Assembly: GCA_016285415.1 (NCBI GenBank)
Contig: JAEEQU010000010.1
Coordinates: forward strand, 1-19,016
DNA: 19,016 nt
From: Alphaproteobacteria bacterium
GTDB lineage: Bacteria > Pseudomonadota > Alphaproteobacteria > Rs-D84
Direction: 5' to 3'
The notes beneath the pieces are model-generated. The model worked only from the letters and a program-made list of their open reading frames with translations, made no database searches and was not told the origin of the DNA. Shown here piece by piece: positions 15,644 to 19,016 of this stretch. Made by a program: the position numbers and the translations under genes. How positions within the stretch are numbered: position 1 is the first letter of the stretch; every line of letters begins with the position of its first letter.

Positions 15644-15728
15644 GCGGATATGGCGGAATTGGTAGACGCTCAGCACTAAGGATGCTGTGGAGAAATCCGT
15701 GGGGGTTCAAGTCCCCCTATCCGCACCA
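15644..15728 (+). tRNA. tRNA-Leu, anticodon AAG, CCA encoded
   Basis: An 85-nt class II tRNA. Acceptor GCGGATA pairs with TATCCGC. The D arm is GCG...CGC with GGTAGA in its loop. The anticodon stem CAGCA/TGCTG closes the 7-nt loop CTAAGGA, with U33 and anticodon AAG at 15678-15680 followed by G37. The variable arm GGAGAAATCC forms a stem. The T arm is GGGGG-TTCAAGT-CCCCC. Discriminator A (15725) and encoded CCA follow. The long variable arm and the D loop closely match E. coli tRNA-Leu(CAG), which aligns A34 with the wobble base. Bacterial tRNA-Leu normally has GAG, CAG, UAG, CAA or UAA; AAG is rare and would need A-to-inosine editing by TadA to read CUC or CUA. Confidence 0.95.
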
Positions 15729-15748
15729 TTTTTATACTTATTTTGTGT

Positions 15749-15770
15749 ATTTTCTGCTTGCCCAGAAAAT
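15749..15770 (+). terminator. Weak hairpin after tRNA-Leu
   Basis: ATTTTCTG (15749-15756), loop CTTGCC, CAGAAAAT (15763-15770), followed by TATAATTTTG. The stem is AT-rich and the U-run weak, so termination may be partial and the tRNA could be transcribed together with the downstream gene. A perfect TATAAT (15771-15776) without a good -35 overlaps the tail. Confidence 0.35.
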
Positions 15771-15801
15771 TATAATTTTGCTAGCATACATTTATAAAGG
15801 G

Positions 15802-18663
15802 ATGAAAGGACTACGATGGCTTTTTGGCGTATGCCTTGGCGTGCTTGCATTTTATAGTGCGAACGCCTTGGATATGGATGATATCGCGCGCGCCGCGTCA
15901 CGTGCGTCTGCACAAAAAACCGCATCAACATCCCAATCCCGCAGCCCACAAACTGCAACAAAAAATTCTGTTACTTCGCGCAATACTGCGACCACGCGCG
16001 ACCGTACATCCACATCATCAACAGACGCGCGCAGTACAAAAACGGTTGCGCCACGCACGACAACCACCGTATCACGCACGGGCAATGTTGTTCCACGAAC
16101 AACTGTTTTGCAACGCACGGCGACACCCGCGGTGATTCAGCGAACGGCAAAAAATAATATGATTAAATCGCGGCAATCAACCACACGGACCAAGCGATCA
16201 AACACATCGGCGGCACGTGCGGCGCGAACAATGGCACGTGCGGCGACAAGCGAATCGGGGGCACTGATTGCGAATTATTCCAATTGTCGCCAGATTTATT
16301 ATGAATGCATGGATGAATTCTGTGCGACCAAGGATACAAATCTGCGTCGTTGTGCGTGCAGCACGCGTGTAAACGAATTTGACACAATAAAAAAGCAAAT
16401 GGCACGGGTTGAAGACCAAATGTCCGAATTTAATTCGCGCTTGCTGTTGGTGAACATGGACGCCGAAGATGTTGAAACAATAAACACCGCCACCGAAGGT
16501 GAAAACGCATTTTATGAAACCAAAGATAAAACAAAATCTAAAAAGACATTGGATGACATCGCAAAAAAATTAAATGTATCGTTTGGTGATTCGGATTCTG
16601 CGGTTTCATTGGCACCGATATCGTTGTCGCTGAACGTGGATTCTGCATTTGATACGGTTGATTCATATCTTGGGTCGGAAACCACAACAAAAACTGGGCC
16701 GGCGTTATACAACGCGGCGATTCCGGTATGTCGCGAAATCGCGGCCGAGGTATGTAACAACGATGAATTATCCATCGCAATCAGTGGTTATCAAATGTTG
16801 ATGGAACAAGATTGTAATACGGTTTTCAAATCGTATCAGTCCCAGGCCGATGCCGCCCGCGCCAAAGTATTTGAAAGCGGTGCATTGTTGGATATGTCGC
16901 GCCTTGATGCATACCAAACCCGCAATGCCGACGATTTGTTAACATGCAAACGGAAAATGCTGGATATGTTAAGCGACCCAACCGTATGCGGCACGAACAT
17001 GCAGAAATGCCTTGATATGACCGGCAAATACATAGACCCCACCACCGGCAGCGCATTTCTTACCACCAATTTAACGCAATTGGACAACCTGATTACGCGT
17101 CCGACGGGTGAACAAACATGGACATCCGCCAACAGTTCCAGTGCATTTTTAACCTATCTTAAAAACAAGAAAACATATCTTGCGACGGCGATGGAAAATT
17201 GCCAAGACATTGCCGATTCGGTGTGGAATGGTTTCTTGGAAGACGCCTTATCCCAAATTAAATTGGCACAGATTGCAAAACTGGAAGAAATTCGCCAGGC
17301 ATGTACAACATTGACCGCCGATTGCTTAACAAACACCGCGGATACGATTGCGGGGTTTGATGCGCGTGCGCTGTCTATATTTGGTGTGTCGGCGGACCGC
17401 ACCACAAATTCATTATGCAGTGATGTCAAAACGGCATGTGCAACATTGGTTGATGCCGGCAATTCAACGAATTGGGAATCGGGCATGACGGACATTGCAA
17501 CGAACAAAACATACGACACCATTATATCCAGTTGCACCCAGGTCGGTCGCAACTGTATTGTTCAGGCATGCAAATCCATTTCCGGAAACTTTGATTTGTG
17601 CGACGACATTGACTTTTCTGCGAATCGCCATGCGATATTGGAACGTACATCATGCTGGCCAGAGGTTAAACAATGTGTGGCGGCGGCCGGCGATGATGCG
17701 GTGTTACGTATTATTGACCTTGTCGGCCCCAGTTATAGCACAGATTACAAATATGCGTTCTATCTTGAAACCTATGGTCACCAAAAACCGACAAAAATTT
17801 CAGATATATGCATTACCGAATGCACCACGGGAACCGATGCCGAATGTGCCACATGCCGTATTGCCGAACGCATTTGGGGCAATTGCGAACAAGAACCATA
17901 TGCAGACGAAGGTGGCAACCGTATACTTATTTCAACATCCACGACCCCCACAGCCCAAGACACATTATTGGCGTGGTTTGCGGTTAACACCGGCACCGCA
18001 TCCATCAGTGGCAATAACGTCATCGCCAACGCGCGCAGTTGTGTTAACACGCGTTGTTCAACGGGCATATTCCTGCCGACGAACCAAAGTACCGCTGGCG
18101 CATGCATGCCATCGGATTATGAAGAAAACAACAAAACAGATGATGGGCTATATTGCCCGACCAGCACCGGTATCCAACTAACCCATGATACATCTACCGC
18201 TTGCTGTTATTTATCTGATGAAAGTCATACAAACGCATGGGGACACACACCGATGGGAAATTCTGGCCCATGTTGCGAAGGGGTTGTAATATCTCTTGGT
18301 GATGATAATAACAGCCCACAGATATGTCTGCCGTCTAATACCACGCCATATACCCAAGTAATGCAATCCGACAACAACCGATACTACCTTGTTTGTGTTG
18401 GTGGCAATTTAACCGCCGGTCCCGCAATACCGGGATTTCCGAACGGTAGCGAAATACATTGCGACAATGGGCAATTTGTATTGGTTGATCAAGCCAGCAA
18501 CATGTACTACCATACAACCCAAATATCATCCGCGCCCACCGAAAATACCGCGCGCATGGTATTTTACGGCGACCCAGGGGATAATGGTGTGGCACATGGT
18601 ACATCAACCATGAACACTATATCTCCGACCGATGGAAATTTCTTTATACACTATGGCAACTAA
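15802..18663 (+). CDS. Large cysteine-rich exported protein of unknown function
   Basis: The 953-residue product has a signal peptide (MKGLRWLFGVCLGVLAFYSANA, residues 1-22, split here only by description). Residues ~30-150 are a basic, Thr/Ser/Arg/Ala-rich, probably disordered region almost without acidic residues. After SGALIANYSNC comes a mostly helical body with many paired cysteines: CRQIYYEC, CATK...RRCAC, CTTLTADC, CSDVKTAC, CTQVGRNC, ECATC. The last ~150 residues are a separate Cys-rich beta/turn region with two CC pairs (TACCYL, GPCCEG). I count about 38 Cys in the mature protein, so oxidative folding in the periplasm or outside is likely. The start is uncertain: AAAGGG lies directly against the ATG, closer than usual; TTG at 15778 is an alternative. 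I recognise no named domain. Confidence 0.85.
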   Translation: MKGLRWLFGVCLGVLAFYSANALDMDDIARAASRASAQKTASTSQSRSPQTATKNSVTSRNTATTRDRTSTSSTDARSTKTVAPRTTTTVSRTGNVVPRTTVLQRTATPAVIQRTAKNNMIKSRQSTTRTKRSNTSAARAARTMARAATSESGALIANYSNCRQIYYECMDEFCATKDTNLRRCACSTRVNEFDTIKKQMARVEDQMSEFNSRLLLVNMDAEDVETINTATEGENAFYETKDKTKSKKTLDDIAKKLNVSFGDSDSAVSLAPISLSLNVDSAFDTVDSYLGSETTTKTGPALYNAAIPVCREIAAEVCNNDELSIAISGYQMLMEQDCNTVFKSYQSQADAARAKVFESGALLDMSRLDAYQTRNADDLLTCKRKMLDMLSDPTVCGTNMQKCLDMTGKYIDPTTGSAFLTTNLTQLDNLITRPTGEQTWTSANSSSAFLTYLKNKKTYLATAMENCQDIADSVWNGFLEDALSQIKLAQIAKLEEIRQACTTLTADCLTNTADTIAGFDARALSIFGVSADRTTNSLCSDVKTACATLVDAGNSTNWESGMTDIATNKTYDTIISSCTQVGRNCIVQACKSISGNFDLCDDIDFSANRHAILERTSCWPEVKQCVAAAGDDAVLRIIDLVGPSYSTDYKYAFYLETYGHQKPTKISDICITECTTGTDAECATCRIAERIWGNCEQEPYADEGGNRILISTSTTPTAQDTLLAWFAVNTGTASISGNNVIANARSCVNTRCSTGIFLPTNQSTAGACMPSDYEENNKTDDGLYCPTSTGIQLTHDTSTACCYLSDESHTNAWGHTPMGNSGPCCEGVVISLGDDNNSPQICLPSNTTPYTQVMQSDNNRYYLVCVGGNLTAGPAIPGFPNGSEIHCDNGQFVLVDQASNMYYHTTQISSAPTENTARMVFYGDPGDNGVAHGTSTMNTISPTDGNFFIHYGN

Positions 18664-18671
18664 CGCCACAC

Positions 18672-18701
18672 TTGACAAAACACACGATTTTGTAATAAAA
18701 T
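18672..18701 (+). promoter_or_regulatory. Strong promoter of the lipoprotein gene
   Basis: A perfect -35 TTGACA (18672-18677) lies 8 nt after the upstream stop codon, with 18 nt to TAAAAT (18696-18701). The leader would be about 27 nt and contains AAAAGGA (18722-18728), 6 nt before the ATG. The gene is therefore probably transcribed on its own. Confidence 0.65.
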
Positions 18702-18734
18702 TGTATAGAATCAAAATAATCAAAAGGATTCCAC

Positions 18735-19016
18735 ATGCCAAGACGTAGCAAAGCAAAAAAAGTATGGAATATATTATCACTAAGTGCGCTGATGGCGTTT
18801 TTGGGTGCATGTCAAAAAGATCCCACCCCACAACCACAACCCGAACCAACACCAACCGATACGGTTCAACCAATTATTCCAACAAAAGAAATTAAATTAT
18901 ATTGGGATTGGGACGCTGTCATTGGATGGGCACCACCAAAAGATTCTATTAAATATTATACCGACCAAGATAGCGTAAAAACCGTTGATATAAATATCAT
19001 AGGCAGAGAGGGTCCT
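18735..19016 (+). CDS. Lipoprotein, N-terminal part only (runs off right edge)
   Basis: Ninety-four codons are visible and the frame is open to the window end. The product begins MPRRSKAKKVWNILSLSALM and has a lipobox LGAC with Cys26, so it is expected to be processed by Lgt and signal peptidase II. The next residues (QKDPTPQPQPEPTPTD) form a Pro-rich tether. Asp at +2 is absent (Gln27), which by the E. coli rule favours sorting to the outer membrane. The mature domain starts KEIKLYWDWDAVIGW and cannot be identified from the part seen. The ATG has AAAAGGA upstream at good spacing. Confidence 0.85.
   Translation, partial: MPRRSKAKKVWNILSLSALMAFLGACQKDPTPQPQPEPTPTDTVQPIIPTKEIKLYWDWDAVIGWAPPKDSIKYYTDQDSVKTVDINIIGREGP

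Noticed and set aside
15771..15776. Perfect TATAAT as promoter of the Cys-rich gene
   Set aside because: No acceptable -35 at 15-19 nt spacing; it may be chance in AT-rich sequence.
15640..15801. Cys-rich protein starting upstream, through the tRNA
   Set aside because: The open frame overlaps tRNA-Leu; the signal peptide begins at 15802 (or at most 15778).

Overview
The window looks like chromosome from an uncultured, moderately AT-rich Gram-negative bacterium. An alphaproteobacterium, perhaps host-associated, is my best guess. The reasons are the rpsB-tsf operon with a long charged S2 tail, the alpha-2-macroglobulin/PBP1c pair, a lipoprotein, several outer-membrane-type proteins, and a general resemblance to low-GC alphaproteobacterial sequence. 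The taxonomic call is inference. I see no phage, transposase, CRISPR array or plasmid gene. Apart from translation genes, everything recognisable acts in the cell envelope or outside the cell.

Layout, left to right. (1) 1-371: the 5' end of an unknown gene running off the left edge on the minus strand, and a divergent promoter region. (2) 372-2090 (+): an exported, repeat-built, probably coiled-coil fibre-like protein, followed by a strong terminator. (3) 2219-4023 (-): tsf and rpsB, transcribed rpsB first, with a well-formed promoter and a ~108-nt leader. (4) 4259-12293 (+): a large thioester-containing alpha-2-macroglobulin, overlapping by 14 nt the gene for penicillin-binding protein 1C. 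These are known partners: A2M is thought to trap attacking proteases while PBP1c repairs the wall. (5) 12400-15545 (-): a three-gene unit of exported proteins (two likely beta-barrels around a small periplasmic protein). (6) 15644-15728 (+): tRNA-Leu with the unusual anticodon AAG. (7) 15802-18663 (+): a large cysteine-rich exported protein. (8) 18735-end (+): the start of a lipoprotein with its own consensus-like promoter.

The most interesting non-coding signals are three. First, two intergenic regions share the same terminator stem (AAACGGTCGC and its complement), flanked by a TTAGTG/TAAGTG-rich tail that begins exactly at the stop codons of tsf, pbpC and the 288-residue barrel gene. Second, the tRNA-Leu has A at wobble position 34, which is rare in bacteria. 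Third, the fibre-like gene carries 105-bp and 42-bp in-frame repeats, one pair identical over 72 bp. No stretch longer than 300 bases is without a gene. All calls come from reading the sequence; no database search was made.
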